A stretch of 64,000 bases of DNA from NCBI GenBank assembly GCA_029269125.1, contig JARHXX010000006.1:1-64000 (forward strand), given 5' to 3'. Positions 16,450 to 25,921 of the stretch are shown here, piece after piece. The position numbers were made by a program, and so were the translations under genes. Position 1 is the first letter of the stretch, and every line of letters starts with the position of its first letter. The stretch is from Kiritimatiellaeota bacterium B1221 (lineage in GTDB: Bacteria; Verrucomicrobiota; Kiritimatiellia; SS1-B-03-39; UBA6053). The notes beneath the pieces are model-generated. The model ran no database searches, was not told where the DNA came from, and saw nothing but the letters and a program-made list of their open reading frames with translations.

Positions 16450-17457
16450 CTATGGTGTCTTAGTCGGGCAGCTCCCGCATGCCATCATCCTGAATGTATT
16501 CTGTTCGAAGACCACACGGGGAAGATGCAGGGCCTCCGGTAATGAACGTCCCAGATGTTTCAACGGATTATGCAATCCCATATCCCAGAGGGCAGACTCA
16601 TCAAAGCTCCCCATATCTGCCAGCACATTCATACATTGCATAAGGGTGTATGCCGACCCAGCCAAACATGTGCCATCCGCTCGTTGCAATAAACCTGTCT
16701 CATCCAAAATTACATCCATCCCCCAAAGGGGGTAAGCGCCCGGATCCAGACCCGCAATCGGTGCCGAATCACTCACCGCAATACACTGCTCCACCTTTTT
16801 CATGCGGGTGATACATTGAATTAAAGTTTCAGGGATATGATGGCCATCAGGAATAAACATTGCCGCCAGCCCATCATTTGCCAGCTGATCCAGGATCGGG
16901 TTGTTGTAGCGGTGCAACTCATTCGGAATTCCATTCCCGAGATGCGTACACAGGGTGGCTCCCGCATCGATCGCTGCCTGAATCACCTCCCTTCCCGCCA
17001 TATGATGCCCGAGCGAAACCTGCACCCCTTCCGCACACAGTCGGCGAATATAGTCAAGCCCTCCCGGCAATTCCGGGGCCACGGTATGCAATACGATGTT
17101 TCCTTCGGCCCATTCATTCCATTTCAAAAATGCATCCACATCAGGATCCCTGATATGCTCCCGCGGATGTGCACCTGCAGAGGCCAACGCAAAACAGGGA
17201 CCTTCCAGATGAATTCCCAGAAGACACTGGCCCCGCTCCGAATCCCTCATCGCCTCGGCAATCACCCGAAGATTTTCACGGTACACTTCTTCCGAAGCGG
17301 TAATCAGAGTGGGACAATACGCCACCGTGCCTGCTGTGAGTAAACTTTGGCTTACTTCATGAACCGCCTCCAAGGTCAGACCGGGAGCGCTAAAATCAAT
17401 TCCCCCGTATCCATTCACCTGAAGATCTACAAACCCCGGTCCGGTATGAGGCTTCAT
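16450..17457 (-). CDS. nagA: N-acetylglucosamine-6-phosphate deacetylase
   Basis: A 335-residue amidohydrolase-fold enzyme with the NagA signatures: PGFVDLQVNGYGG, HLEGPCF (metal Glu), SLGHH and CTHLGNG (metal and substrate His), DGHH and SDSAP (catalytic Asp). It releases acetate from GlcNAc-6-P (or GalNAc-6-P) to give the amino sugar phosphate for NagB. The length is slightly short of the usual 380, with a reduced N-terminal beta-domain. It overlaps nagB by 4 bp (ATGA), so the two are translationally coupled. Confidence 0.92.
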   Translation of the reverse strand: MKPHTGPGFVDLQVNGYGGIDFSAPGLTLEAVHEVSQSLLTAGTVAYCPTLITASEEVYRENLRVIAEAMRDSERGQCLLGIHLEGPCFALASAGAHPREHIRDPDVDAFLKWNEWAEGNIVLHTVAPELPGGLDYIRRLCAEGVQVSLGHHMAGREVIQAAIDAGATLCTHLGNGIPNELHRYNNPILDQLANDGLAAMFIPDGHHIPETLIQCITRMKKVEQCIAVSDSAPIAGLDPGAYPLWGMDVILDETGLLQRADGTCLAGSAYTLMQCMNVLADMGSFDESALWDMGLHNPLKHLGRSLPEALHLPRVVFEQNTFRMMACGSCPTKTP

Positions 17458-18194
17458 GATCTCAGTTTACCCGCCGCAGGTTGATCCAGAAACAACTGAC
17501 AATCCGCATGCTGCTGCACAATCGAAGCCGGACAGACAGGTGTCACCGGGCCCTCAACGGCCTCTTTCACGGCCTGAGCTTTGCGCTCATCCGGAACGGT
17601 AAGAATCAACTTTTCAGACTTCATGATTTGTCGAATACTCATGGAAATCGCGTGGGTCGGTACGTCGGAAAACGTGGGAAACCACCCTTCCCCCATTTGC
17701 TGTTTACGGCAGGCCTCATCCAATTCAACCACCTGATAAGGTGCCTCCGTTTCAAAATCCGCAGGGGGATCGTTAAAGGCCAAGTGGCCGTTTTCTCCAA
17801 TCCCCGCAAAACAAACATGGATCCTCCGCTCCCGGATCAGCGCGCCCACACGCTCACATTCCGCCTGCGGATTTTCTTCTGCATTTAAGTAATGAAACTG
17901 CGCCGGAGGTGTCGGGAGTTTTTTATGAAAACGCTCCCACAGATAGCGACGGAAGGAAGCGGGATGCTCAATGGAGATTCCGACATACTCATCCAGATGA
18001 AAAATATTTAATTTGTGCCAGGGAATCTCCGGCATCTCAGTCAATGCGGACAGTATTTCAAACTGGGACGCCCCCGTGGCAACAATAATATTCACATGTC
18101 CGTGCGCGGCCACCGCCTCGCGGATAGATTGCGCCCCCAGCTCTGCGGCCGCCTTTCCCGACTCTGCTTTATGTTCAAAAATATTCAGTTTCAT
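17454..18194 (-). CDS. nagB: glucosamine-6-phosphate deaminase
   Basis: A 246-residue enzyme of the NagB/RpiA/6-phosphogluconolactonase fold. The diagnostic block GIGENGHLAFNDPP is present, as are HLDEYVG and ATGASQFEIL (phosphate loop). It converts glucosamine-6-P to fructose-6-P plus ammonia and completes amino-sugar catabolism with NagA. The gene begins 30 bp from an operator-like CTATAC site at 18224. Confidence 0.93.
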   Translation of the reverse strand: MKLNIFEHKAESGKAAAELGAQSIREAVAAHGHVNIIVATGASQFEILSALTEMPEIPWHKLNIFHLDEYVGISIEHPASFRRYLWERFHKKLPTPPAQFHYLNAEENPQAECERVGALIRERRIHVCFAGIGENGHLAFNDPPADFETEAPYQVVELDEACRKQQMGEGWFPTFSDVPTHAISMSIRQIMKSEKLILTVPDERKAQAVKEAVEGPVTPVCPASIVQQHADCQLFLDQPAAGKLRS

Positions 18195-18219
18195 AATTCA
18201 GTCCTTCTGGTTGGATTTC

Positions 18220-18233
18220 AGATCTATACGTAA
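18220..18233 (-). promoter_or_regulatory. operator-like site upstream of nagBA
   Basis: On the minus strand it reads TTACGTATAGATCT, one mismatch from the CTATAG core shared upstream of other genes of the block. It lies 26 bp upstream of the nagB start. Confidence 0.35.
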
Positions 18234-18343
18234 AAGTTTTGAAAGTAATTTCACTCTGAGAAATTTATGTTTTTTTAGTTGAGCTATTGACCTGCCCGCG
18301 ATCGGAGTTATGAGAAAAGTACACCCGTAAGGATATTTAAAAT

Positions 18344-18685
18344 ATGACCCGATCACTTATTATTTGCACGACACTCACCTGCAGTTTGTTTTTGCTGACC
18401 CACTGCGGACAAGCCCCGAACCCAGCTGAAGTTGAACACCAGGAAGTTTCCATGGCAAAACATGCCGAAGAACAACTTTCGGAATTTGATTATCAACTGA
18501 GCCAACATGACGGTCTGCCTTCGAAGGTTCTGGAAGCGTGGGATCACGCAAAAACCGAATACTTGCGAGCAGCTGAAACCTTGCTCCATGCGGAGTCCGC
18601 AGAGATGGATGAGGCGCTGGCAGCCTACAATACCGCTTGGAACCATGTCCTCTCCAGTTATCAATCGGCAAAGAAACACTTTTAA
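18344..18685 (+). CDS. hypothetical small lipoprotein
   Basis: A 113-residue protein with a signal sequence and lipobox (LLTHC, Cys at about residue 21). The mature part is highly helical and charged, with Ala/Glu-rich segments (EYLRAAETLLHAESAEMDEALAAY). No family was recognised. It is divergent from nagB and convergent with the GH36-like gene, so it is a single transcription unit of its own. Confidence 0.6.
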   Translation: MTRSLIICTTLTCSLFLLTHCGQAPNPAEVEHQEVSMAKHAEEQLSEFDYQLSQHDGLPSKVLEAWDHAKTEYLRAAETLLHAESAEMDEALAAYNTAWNHVLSSYQSAKKHF

Positions 18686-18690
18686 ACGCC

Positions 18691-20697
18691 TCAACCCTCA
18701 TTAAACGCATACAGCCTGAAGCCAAAGGGTTCCGGAATTTCAAATTCCGCGAACCCTTCTTTATTTTGCACCGTCTCTTCAGGTTTGAATACATTTTGCA
18801 GAGCATGTTCTCCGGCCTCTTGCGGCAAACGGAATACGTGGGCACCTTCATCCCCTCCGTTCCGATAAACCGCAACATAACCCCGGTTTAAATCAGGGTC
18901 CACCGATAGCAGCCCACTCCAGGTATTCAGCCCGGGAGCATCTCCGAACGGGAAAACCCATTGATTCAGGATCCGCTCTTTGTGCGGAGCCAGGGTTTCC
19001 TTAAAAGCTTTGAGATGTTTACGTTTCTCTTTGCCCATATCCGTTTGGGAGCCCCAATACAGCGGATGCGCAAACAAAGTGGTCCCCACAATATATTCCA
19101 GCGGATATTCCTCCACCTGCGGCATCATTTCCAATTCACATCGATGTGCGGGCATGTATTTCGCCAAACGCCAAAGATTTCCTAACGCAGTATAGGGTTG
19201 ATAATAACGGTGATCCTTCAAACGGCGTCCGCGATTTTCCAGAAAAAGCCGGCCATAGTCCATGGCAAAATCGAAACCCGGACGGTTGGTTCGGGTCACA
19301 TCCATCGAAATCATCAGTTCAGGTATTTCCTGTTTGAGATCCTCCAGCAGGGCACGATAGGCTTCGAAATGTTCATGTACATCCCCCAACAACGTATTGT
19401 ATTCATTCTGCTGATACAGATCAAATTTGAAGCGCTTGAAGCCAAACTGGGTATAGAGATCAATCACTTTTTTCCGAATATGGGCCGCATACCCCGGATT
19501 CAACAAATCCATCCCCACATAAATGCGGGTGCCTTCAGAAAAGATTTTTTCCACCGGGGTATAATTGGTGGAACGCGCCACCCAGTTCCACGGATTGCCT
19601 TCGATATTGGTATCGTGACCCTCGGCCCCATCCCATATTTTGGCCTCGGGATGTCGACTGTCCAAGCCCAATGGATTCATCCACAATCCCACTTGCAACC
19701 CGAGATCTTTCGCCCGTTCCGCAATCGGGGCAAACCCTCTAGGGAAACGTTCAAGATCGACATCCCCCATAAATATATCAAACCATCCATCATCAATATA
19801 CACCGTATCCATGCCACTTTCCGCAGCCGCATCCAATTCATCCAAAATTTTTGTCTCGTCAATTTTTAAAAAATAGGCCGGCCAGGAATTGGTTAAATAT
19901 TCAATCCGCTCTGTGTTTTGCAAAGGATAACGCGACAGCTGATAGCGCTTAAGCCCGCGCAAACTTTCTGCATTTTCCAGCACGCCAATCACCACCCCAT
20001 TTGCACGTCGAGGTGCCCCCGGATGCAGGCGGTCAAACCCCAAACCTACCATGGAAACCTGTTGCTGCGTTTTATCATAGGCAAAATCAAAATCCGTCGG
20101 CACCGGCTGACTGTCCGGGCAGGGTCCTTCCCGATAACAGAAAATGCCAGCATTGCCATCATGCGTAAACAGTCCGGCCACATTCTCCGCTTCCGCATCC
20201 TTGCAGCTGACGCGTTCATTCGACTGATCACTACAGGTGAAAAAATCCACCACCTTCGCCCCGCCCGCATGCAGCAGCTTCACCGAAATCAGATCGCTGT
20301 AGCGCAAGCCATGCAAACTCCGGTCCGTATGCCAGGTGTCGACCCAGCGCAGTGCGCCGGCATCAGCATATAGCGTGTAAAGCCTTTTAATTGTCAGCGT
20401 GCCTTCAGCCAAAAGCGGCACATCAAATTCAACCGTGATCTGCTGCCCCACCGTGACCCCATCCCGCTGAAGGGCAGAGGGAGCACTGACACGGTACACC
20501 CGTCCCTCACCATCGTTCAGATTCACCGTTTGCCGACTCACCTGCAGCTGGTGCGCCAGGCCTTCGATCAGGTTCTCCCCTCCCACCGCCGGACGCAGTG
20601 TCAGGATTCGCCCCCCCTGCTTTAAATTGAGCTCAGCCACCAGGTGGGCATTTTCAAAAACTAAGATGTCAGATCGTTGCTGAATGAGATTCATCAC
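18691..20697 (-). CDS. GH36-like alpha-galactosidase / alpha-N-acetylgalactosaminidase
   Basis: The 668-residue protein has an N-terminal beta-sandwich (about 1-270) followed by a TIM barrel. YIDDGWFDIF and GLWMNPLG mark the first strands, KFDLYQQNE carries the likely nucleophile Asp, and a later strand has MDVTRTNRPGFDF. This is the clan GH-D layout of GH36/GH27. No signal peptide is seen, so it is probably cytoplasmic and would act on imported oligosaccharides. Being next to nagBA suggests a GalNAc-type substrate, but this is inference. It is the first gene after a CTATAG site at 20727. Confidence 0.8.
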   Translation of the reverse strand: MMNLIQQRSDILVFENAHLVAELNLKQGGRILTLRPAVGGENLIEGLAHQLQVSRQTVNLNDGEGRVYRVSAPSALQRDGVTVGQQITVEFDVPLLAEGTLTIKRLYTLYADAGALRWVDTWHTDRSLHGLRYSDLISVKLLHAGGAKVVDFFTCSDQSNERVSCKDAEAENVAGLFTHDGNAGIFCYREGPCPDSQPVPTDFDFAYDKTQQQVSMVGLGFDRLHPGAPRRANGVVIGVLENAESLRGLKRYQLSRYPLQNTERIEYLTNSWPAYFLKIDETKILDELDAAAESGMDTVYIDDGWFDIFMGDVDLERFPRGFAPIAERAKDLGLQVGLWMNPLGLDSRHPEAKIWDGAEGHDTNIEGNPWNWVARSTNYTPVEKIFSEGTRIYVGMDLLNPGYAAHIRKKVIDLYTQFGFKRFKFDLYQQNEYNTLLGDVHEHFEAYRALLEDLKQEIPELMISMDVTRTNRPGFDFAMDYGRLFLENRGRRLKDHRYYQPYTALGNLWRLAKYMPAHRCELEMMPQVEEYPLEYIVGTTLFAHPLYWGSQTDMGKEKRKHLKAFKETLAPHKERILNQWVFPFGDAPGLNTWSGLLSVDPDLNRGYVAVYRNGGDEGAHVFRLPQEAGEHALQNVFKPEETVQNKEGFAEFEIPEPFGFRLYAFNEG

Positions 20698-20721
20698 ATA
20701 TTTTCCAAGGTATGTTATTTA

Positions 20722-20738
20722 GAAGACTATAGTGCATT
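20722..20738 (-). promoter_or_regulatory. operator-like site upstream of the GH36 gene
   Basis: CTATAG at 20727-20732; on the minus strand it reads AATGCACTATAGTCTTC. It lies about 25-41 bp before the GH36 start and downstream of the regulator gene. Confidence 0.45.
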
Positions 20739-20775
20739 AGATAAAAAAAGCTGTCGGGGAATTTCATATATTTCT

Positions 20776-21897
20776 TTAGTCCGTGAGTGCCACCGGGTGC
20801 TCCCAGTTCGCAGACAAAATCGCTTTTTCATCCAACGGCAAGACGATACGATCCGGGGAAGAAGAAGATTTTTTAATCAGTTTGCGCAGGAGTTCCACCG
20901 CATTTCCGCCCATGTCCTGCAGGGGCTTGGGAACATAACAATAAGGAGAGTGATTGGTATCTCCATAATTTATGGTTAATAAATCTTCAGGAATCGAAAC
21001 CCCGTCCTGCTGCGCAATTTTGATCAGGGCATGAGTCATGGCATCTCCATGCACAATCACCGCATCCGGACGGTTGCGGGCACGTAAAAACTTCTGTGCT
21101 GTCGCCTCCCGCGTTTTTTCGGACCCTCCGGTATTCGGACAAATCCATGATTTCTTCGATGCAAGGCCCGCCTCCTCATATGCACGCTCCAGGCCGGCAA
21201 TCATCCGGTCGGCCCGGCGCCGGATTTTCGGAAGGGATTTGCTGCGTTCCCCACAGAGCAGCCCCACCCGTTCAACTCCTTTTGAAAACAGGTGTTTGGC
21301 CCAAGTATACACATAGCCCTCATCATCCAGGAGAACTGTATGAATCGACTCTTTGCTGAAATCATTATCTACAAACACAAAAGGAATATCCCGCTCTTCG
21401 AGATATTTTCGGTCATCACTGCCAAAAACCCCAATGGCAATAACCCCGTCAATTTGGCGTTTATCCAGCATGGTATGCAAAATATAATTGCGCGGATCCT
21501 GTAAAGGTTTCGAATTCGAAGACAATAAATGGGTGTGATACGACAAACTATGGGCTTTCGATTCGATTCCGTTTAACAATTCAGTTTGAAACAAACCCGC
21601 ATCCGTCAAAGACGGAATTAAAACACCCACATCCACGCCGCATTTTTTACTTTCCGGTTCAGCCGGCGCATGGGAGGATACAAACGTTCCGCGTCCCTGC
21701 AAACGAACCACCAAATCGGCTGCCACCAATTCATTATACGCCTGCCGCACGGTCATCGGACTGATGTCATTCCGTTTTGCCAGTTCTAGCTCGGAGGGCA
21801 GCTTTTCGCCTTTCGCCAATTCTCCGGATTCAATTTGAGCCGCCAGATGCGTCTTGATTTGATAATAGATAGGAATGGGGCTGGCTCGATCAATCAT
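20776..21897 (-). CDS. GntR-LacI hybrid transcriptional regulator (AraR-like)
   Basis: Residues about 1-70 are a GntR-type winged helix: SPIPIYYQIK, KLPSELELAKRNDISPMTVRQAYNELV, and the wing LQGRGTFV. The rest is a periplasmic-binding-protein-like sensor domain of the LacI family (VGVLIPSLTD, IDGVIAIG, PFVFVDND, GVERVGLLCG, PDAVIVHGDAMTHALI). It probably binds a sugar or sugar phosphate and controls the genes around it, as B. subtilis AraR does. The ATG at 21897 is chosen over a GTG at 21909. The best CTATAG palindrome in the window lies 44 bp upstream, suggesting autoregulation. Confidence 0.88.
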   Translation of the reverse strand: MIDRASPIPIYYQIKTHLAAQIESGELAKGEKLPSELELAKRNDISPMTVRQAYNELVAADLVVRLQGRGTFVSSHAPAEPESKKCGVDVGVLIPSLTDAGLFQTELLNGIESKAHSLSYHTHLLSSNSKPLQDPRNYILHTMLDKRQIDGVIAIGVFGSDDRKYLEERDIPFVFVDNDFSKESIHTVLLDDEGYVYTWAKHLFSKGVERVGLLCGERSKSLPKIRRRADRMIAGLERAYEEAGLASKKSWICPNTGGSEKTREATAQKFLRARNRPDAVIVHGDAMTHALIKIAQQDGVSIPEDLLTINYGDTNHSPYCYVPKPLQDMGGNAVELLRKLIKKSSSSPDRIVLPLDEKAILSANWEHPVALTD

Positions 21898-21937
21898 AGG
21901 GGTTTCCACTCAGTGTTTACGGAGAAGTTTTTTAAGA

Positions 21938-21949
21938 TAACTATAGTTC
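21938..21949 (-). promoter_or_regulatory. palindromic operator upstream of the GntR-LacI gene
   Basis: A perfect 10-bp palindrome AACTATAGTT spans 21939-21948 with core 21941-21946. It is the most symmetric of the sites found and lies in front of the only regulator gene of the block. Confidence 0.5.
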
Positions 21950-22008
21950 TAATGCACAGATGTATCACCTGCAAGGATTATATTATATTCCTATGCAGCT
22001 CTGCACCT

Positions 22009-22704
22009 CTATTTTAACCCATCCCGCCAGCCATATCGCCAATTATCGGCTTTAAGATACCCGCGAGATTCGAATTGCTTATAATTCATCCATTCCACAT
22101 GCCCATCCACAAATCCAAAGTTGATTCCATCATGATGCCGCCATCGCCGCGTTTCCGTGGGATCATCAAAATCGTAGGAATAAATGTCCCGTTGCCAATT
22201 CCCTATTTCATCCGCAAAGAGAATTGTGGTGCTGGCGTGTTTGATATCCGAAAGGGTAAGGTAGGTGTGGGTTTCGAAAATATTCACTATTCGACGATTC
22301 ATTCCATAGTCCCCTTTTAATACTGAATTATAATAGGCCTCCCCTTTCATAGGCTGGGCAGGACAACGGAATACTTTGGGAGTCGATATACTGGGCGCCG
22401 CTTTAAATCCGATATATTTTTCCAGTTGAATCTGCCAAGTGTCCCCGTAAGCATTTGATTTCATGCTGGGGAATCTCCCCTTATGGTCCAAATTATAAAG
22501 AGTTGTCGCTTTTAAAATTTGTTGGATATTGTTTTTGCAGACTGCGCTATGAGCTGAGCCGAGTCCCTTTTTGACCGCCACAGAAATAAGCGATGTGAGC
22601 AATGCAATAATTGTAATGACCACCAACATCTCAATGAGCGTGAATCCGCTACGCATATTTATGTGATATTGATATTTTTTCAATGGGGCAGATTGATGAT
22701 TCAT
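22009..22704 (-). CDS. type IV prepilin-like protein with H-X9-DG C-terminal domain
   Basis: A 231-residue protein with a class III leader and methylation site (RSGFTLIEMLVV, cleavage after Gly) followed by a hydrophobic helix. The C-terminal HHDGINFGFVDGHVEW matches the prepilin-processing-associated H-X9-DG motif, typical of the large DUF1559-type families in Planctomycetes, Lentisphaerota and Verrucomicrobiota. It is probably an extracellular pseudopilin. The functional start could be the ATG at 22656, directly before the leader. It lies in the sugar block, but any link to it is unproven. Confidence 0.85.
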   Translation of the reverse strand: MNHQSAPLKKYQYHINMRSGFTLIEMLVVITIIALLTSLISVAVKKGLGSAHSAVCKNNIQQILKATTLYNLDHKGRFPSMKSNAYGDTWQIQLEKYIGFKAAPSISTPKVFRCPAQPMKGEAYYNSVLKGDYGMNRRIVNIFETHTYLTLSDIKHASTTILFADEIGNWQRDIYSYDFDDPTETRRWRHHDGINFGFVDGHVEWMNYKQFESRGYLKADNWRYGWRDGLK

Positions 22705-22729
22705 TATCTTTTACTCGAGGACATAAATA

Positions 22730-23209
22730 TTATAATTCGCAAAAATAAGTCACGTCGTGAAGCTGTTGAGTAAAACCGGCCCGTTCATAGGCCCGCCGCG
22801 CCGGCGCATGCGCTTCGTCCAGTCCGGTCTGGACTTTGGCACAAAAAAGCTCTTTTTCCCGGAAATAATTTAACACCCCGCGGTACATAAACTGCCCCAC
22901 CCCTTTCAGCCCAAGCTCAGGATCCACCGCATTGTTCAGGATTTCCCCCACCCTTTTGTCCCGGTCGATGAAAAAAGTGATAAAGCCGAGAAGTGGCCCC
23001 TCTCTTTCACAGACCCAGGTCCATTGAGGATAATTTTGGGCATGTTCAGCGATTTGTCTGCCCTTCTCCGTTTCCGGATTCGGGTTTAAGTGCGCATAAA
23101 GCGCATCCCCCAGTTCTTTTTTTTGCATAGCCCGGATGGGCGCCCAGGCCCGCTGGCCGATATCCATAATACGGGGGACATCTTCAGGCTGACAGGGGCG
23201 AAGTTTCAT
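22730..23209 (-). CDS. GNAT-family N-acetyltransferase
   Basis: A 159-residue protein with the GNAT core: LRPCQPEDVPRIMDI at the N-terminus, LLGFITFFID (beta-4), NNAVDPELGLKGVGQFMYR (acetyl-CoA loop) and ARRAYERAGFTQ at the C-terminus. The substrate is unknown. It overlaps the upstream M28 peptidase gene by 4 bp (ATGA), so the two are coupled. Confidence 0.82.
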   Translation of the reverse strand: MKLRPCQPEDVPRIMDIGQRAWAPIRAMQKKELGDALYAHLNPNPETEKGRQIAEHAQNYPQWTWVCEREGPLLGFITFFIDRDKRVGEILNNAVDPELGLKGVGQFMYRGVLNYFREKELFCAKVQTGLDEAHAPARRAYERAGFTQQLHDVTYFCEL

Positions 23210-24363
23210 TCTGTTTCTCCAGTGGCAGCGCCGAGTTGTTTCACCAGTTGTCCCGCTTCAGCAACCAGGTCCGCAATCCGCTGCATGCTCATGCGGTCCA
23301 GAGAATCGTCAATGGTATGTATCTTTTTGAAAGGATGCCGTGTCCAAATCCACAAGGTGGGAATCCCCGCCGCATGAAATACTTTATCGTCACCGTCTCC
23401 ACTGTAAGGCATCATCGGCAGACCACTGCGGAGCGACACCGGCAATTTTTCAGGAAACCCCACCTGCAACAGGTCCTCGCCTCCCAGCATGCCAATGCTG
23501 TCAAAATTTAAAAACCAGCGCACATCCTCACCGTGACGCTGAACATAATTATCACTTCCCGGCGGAAAATCTTTCGGTATATATTCCTCCGCACTGAAAG
23601 CCACAAAATCGAGCGGACCGGACACCCGGTCTTTCAACTGCTGGGCCAATTCCAATAATGCCGCCGTTCCCGACGCATTATCCGATGCCCCTTCAATCAG
23701 CGGCGCGGTGTCATAATGCGCGCCCACCACCGCCCGGGGCCCCTCCCCGGGAACCCGCGCAATGATATTCTGGGACTGGTGGGTAAATTTTTGGGCGGAA
23801 ACTTCCACACGGTAGACCGCATCCGGAAAGCGGCATAACTTTTCCAGCGTGGACCCGGAGATACAGGCCGTCACCAACTGATCCAGAAAGGGAGAACGCT
23901 GAATTTTCGTGTTTATGGCTTCAAAATGTTCGCTGACAAATATGGCGGCAGCCGCACCGAACGCATCCAGCCGTTCCGCAATGGCATTCCGCCCAAAAAC
24001 TTTTCCGGTTTCCGTCGCCACATTCACCATGCACAACCGCCCCTTCACTTCTGCTTCAGAGAACGACTCCACTTGCCGGGACGTGATCCACACCAGCTTC
24101 CCTTCCACCTCCCCCGCATTTGAAAAGAAACAGGGCCGCAGATCCAACGCCTCCCCCGTGTCCATATTTTTCAAGTCATAGTGTTCACAATTCCATCCCA
24201 CTACAGGGTAAGACTCCTGCAAAACCTCATAGCCCTGACTTTTCAACACCTCGGTAATATAGACGGAAGCTTTTTGCTCCCCTTCACTTCCCACATGCCG
24301 GGTACCAATCTCTCGGCATAAGGTTTCCATATGCTTCGTAATTCTCGTTTTCGCCTTTTTCAT
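23206..24363 (-). CDS. M28-family zinc aminopeptidase
   Basis: The 385-residue protein has the di-zinc ligands of M28: His in GAHYDT, Asp in SDNASG, Glu-Glu in FSAEEY, Asp in NFDSIG and His in KIHTIDDS. A protease-associated-like insertion lies around residues 80-170. No signal peptide is apparent, so it probably acts on peptides inside the cell. Its gene is preceded by a CTATAG site at 24461 and is followed by an overlapping acetyltransferase gene. Confidence 0.85.
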   Translation of the reverse strand: MKKAKTRITKHMETLCREIGTRHVGSEGEQKASVYITEVLKSQGYEVLQESYPVVGWNCEHYDLKNMDTGEALDLRPCFFSNAGEVEGKLVWITSRQVESFSEAEVKGRLCMVNVATETGKVFGRNAIAERLDAFGAAAAIFVSEHFEAINTKIQRSPFLDQLVTACISGSTLEKLCRFPDAVYRVEVSAQKFTHQSQNIIARVPGEGPRAVVGAHYDTAPLIEGASDNASGTAALLELAQQLKDRVSGPLDFVAFSAEEYIPKDFPPGSDNYVQRHGEDVRWFLNFDSIGMLGGEDLLQVGFPEKLPVSLRSGLPMMPYSGDGDDKVFHAAGIPTLWIWTRHPFKKIHTIDDSLDRMSMQRIADLVAEAGQLVKQLGAATGETE

Positions 24364-24455
24364 TATGATCTCTTTGCGCTACCGGGTTCCATTGCAAATA
24401 TTTTTTCCGTAACATCATTCTCGCAGAGAATGTGTCGGTTACAGATTCCAATACA

Positions 24456-24472
24456 GAACTCTATAGCACTTA
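24456..24472 (-). promoter_or_regulatory. operator-like site upstream of the M28/GNAT pair
   Basis: Core CTATAG 24461-24466. The minus strand reads AAGTGCTATAGAGTTCT, almost identical to the site at 30992 in front of the GH2 gene. It lies about 95 bp before the M28 start. Confidence 0.5.
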
Positions 24473-24602
24473 ACAGAAAAAACACAGGAAATTTTGCCCG
24501 TGCCGGCAACAAAATTTATCAGTCTGCGAAATCACTCCTCTTGTCACGGAAAACAGACGCCCCCTCTCTTTTCAGAACATCGCACCTGGATTTCTTCTTT
24601 TA

Positions 24603-24619
24603 TATTCACTATAGAGTTA
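24603..24619 (+). promoter_or_regulatory. operator-like site upstream of the M20 peptidase
   Basis: Core CTATAG 24609-24614, reading ATTCACTATAGAGTTAT on the plus strand. It lies about 110 bp before the chosen start of the M20-family gene and faces the M28 site across the divergent promoter region. Confidence 0.4.
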
Positions 24620-24726
24620 TAGATGTTCCGTGGTTGACAATGCCGCGAAGGTGTTTTTAGCTACCCGTGAAATTCAGGGACCTCTCCCTGCCCTATGCCT
24701 CCATTAACAGTATTTCAGGCTGGAAT

Positions 24727-25896
24727 ATGTCCACACGTACACTGACAGAAATTCTTTCCCTTCTTATTGCCACACCTTCGGTCAACCCTGCCCATAGCCA
24801 CAACCCCGACATCACCGGTGAAAAACACATGGCCGAACTCTTTATCCAACTGTTCAATGATTTTGGGTTGGAAGTTGAAATACTGTACCCCATCGGACCC
24901 GATCGCCCCGCCGTTATCGGCCGCTCCCAACCGGCCAGGATCCGCTCCACCCTTATGTTTGAAATGCATTTAGACACCGTGTCCGTCTCGGGAATGACCG
25001 TGGACCCTTTCTCCCCCAAAATTCATGATAACAAAATCTACGGAAGAGGCGCCTGTGATATGAAAGGATCCATGGCGGCACTATTTTACGCCCTCAACCC
25101 GGAGCGGATTCAGGCTCTGGCCGACCGGGGCATTCAACTGATGTTGGTTGGGGCTCCAGACGAGGAAGCCGGCCTGGTGGGCGCCACCCATCTGGCCGCC
25201 GAAGGATTGCGGGCAGACCACGCCATCATCCTCGAACCCACCAGATGCCTTCCCGTCATCGCCCACAAAAGTGCCCGGAAATACCAGGTCGATTTATACG
25301 GACGTGCCGGACACGGAAGTCAACCAAAGTCGGGCGTCAGCACCAATACCGCTTTGGCCCAATTCCTCCCCGGCATCCTGAATATCCACGCAGATCTCAA
25401 TCAAAAATATCAGCACCTCCTCCTGGGAAAATCTTCCCTCAATCTTGGGAAAATTTCAGGCGGGGACAGTTTTAACATCATTCCTGACCACACACAACTG
25501 CTGCTGGACCGGCGCGTGATTCCCAATGAACCGCCCCATCTCTTTCATGATCAGGTCAATCAGCTCCTCCGCACAATGATCGAACAAAAAATTCTGGTCG
25601 GCGGCGACATGCATCTGCACCGACAAAGCCAAGCCTTTTCCACCGATGAACAATCCCCGCTGGTAAAATCCCTGCAAACCGCCATCACCCGGGTGACCGG
25701 CGAACCAGCTCCCTGCGGCGGCACCTCCTGGGTAAGTGACGCCAGCCCTTTCAGCACGACCTGCGGACAAGTGCTGGTTTTCGGACCCGGCGATATTGAT
25801 CAGGCCCACACGGAAAACGAATACATCGAAATTTCGCAATTAGAACGCGGGGCTGCAATTCTTGGTGATTTTCTGGATCACGTTCACTTCGCCTGA
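24727..25896 (+). CDS. M20-family deacylase/peptidase (ArgE/DapE/ACY1-like)
   Basis: About 389 residues with the M20 metal motifs: EMHLDTVSVSG (His and Asp), GRGACDMKGS (bridging Asp), GAPDEEAG (catalytic Glu pair), LEPT, and a distal Glu/His region. A dimerisation domain occupies about 180-290. It would hydrolyse an amide bond of an N-acyl amino acid or a dipeptide in the cytoplasm. The ATG at 24727 is preferred; a GTG at 24667 would add 20 residues. It is divergent from the M28 gene and shares the operator region with it. Confidence 0.85.
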   Translation: MSTRTLTEILSLLIATPSVNPAHSHNPDITGEKHMAELFIQLFNDFGLEVEILYPIGPDRPAVIGRSQPARIRSTLMFEMHLDTVSVSGMTVDPFSPKIHDNKIYGRGACDMKGSMAALFYALNPERIQALADRGIQLMLVGAPDEEAGLVGATHLAAEGLRADHAIILEPTRCLPVIAHKSARKYQVDLYGRAGHGSQPKSGVSTNTALAQFLPGILNIHADLNQKYQHLLLGKSSLNLGKISGGDSFNIIPDHTQLLLDRRVIPNEPPHLFHDQVNQLLRTMIEQKILVGGDMHLHRQSQAFSTDEQSPLVKSLQTAITRVTGEPAPCGGTSWVSDASPFSTTCGQVLVFGPGDIDQAHTENEYIEISQLERGAAILGDFLDHVHFA

Positions 25897-25921
25897 ACGA
25901 CTCCCGTACAACGCCCTCTGT

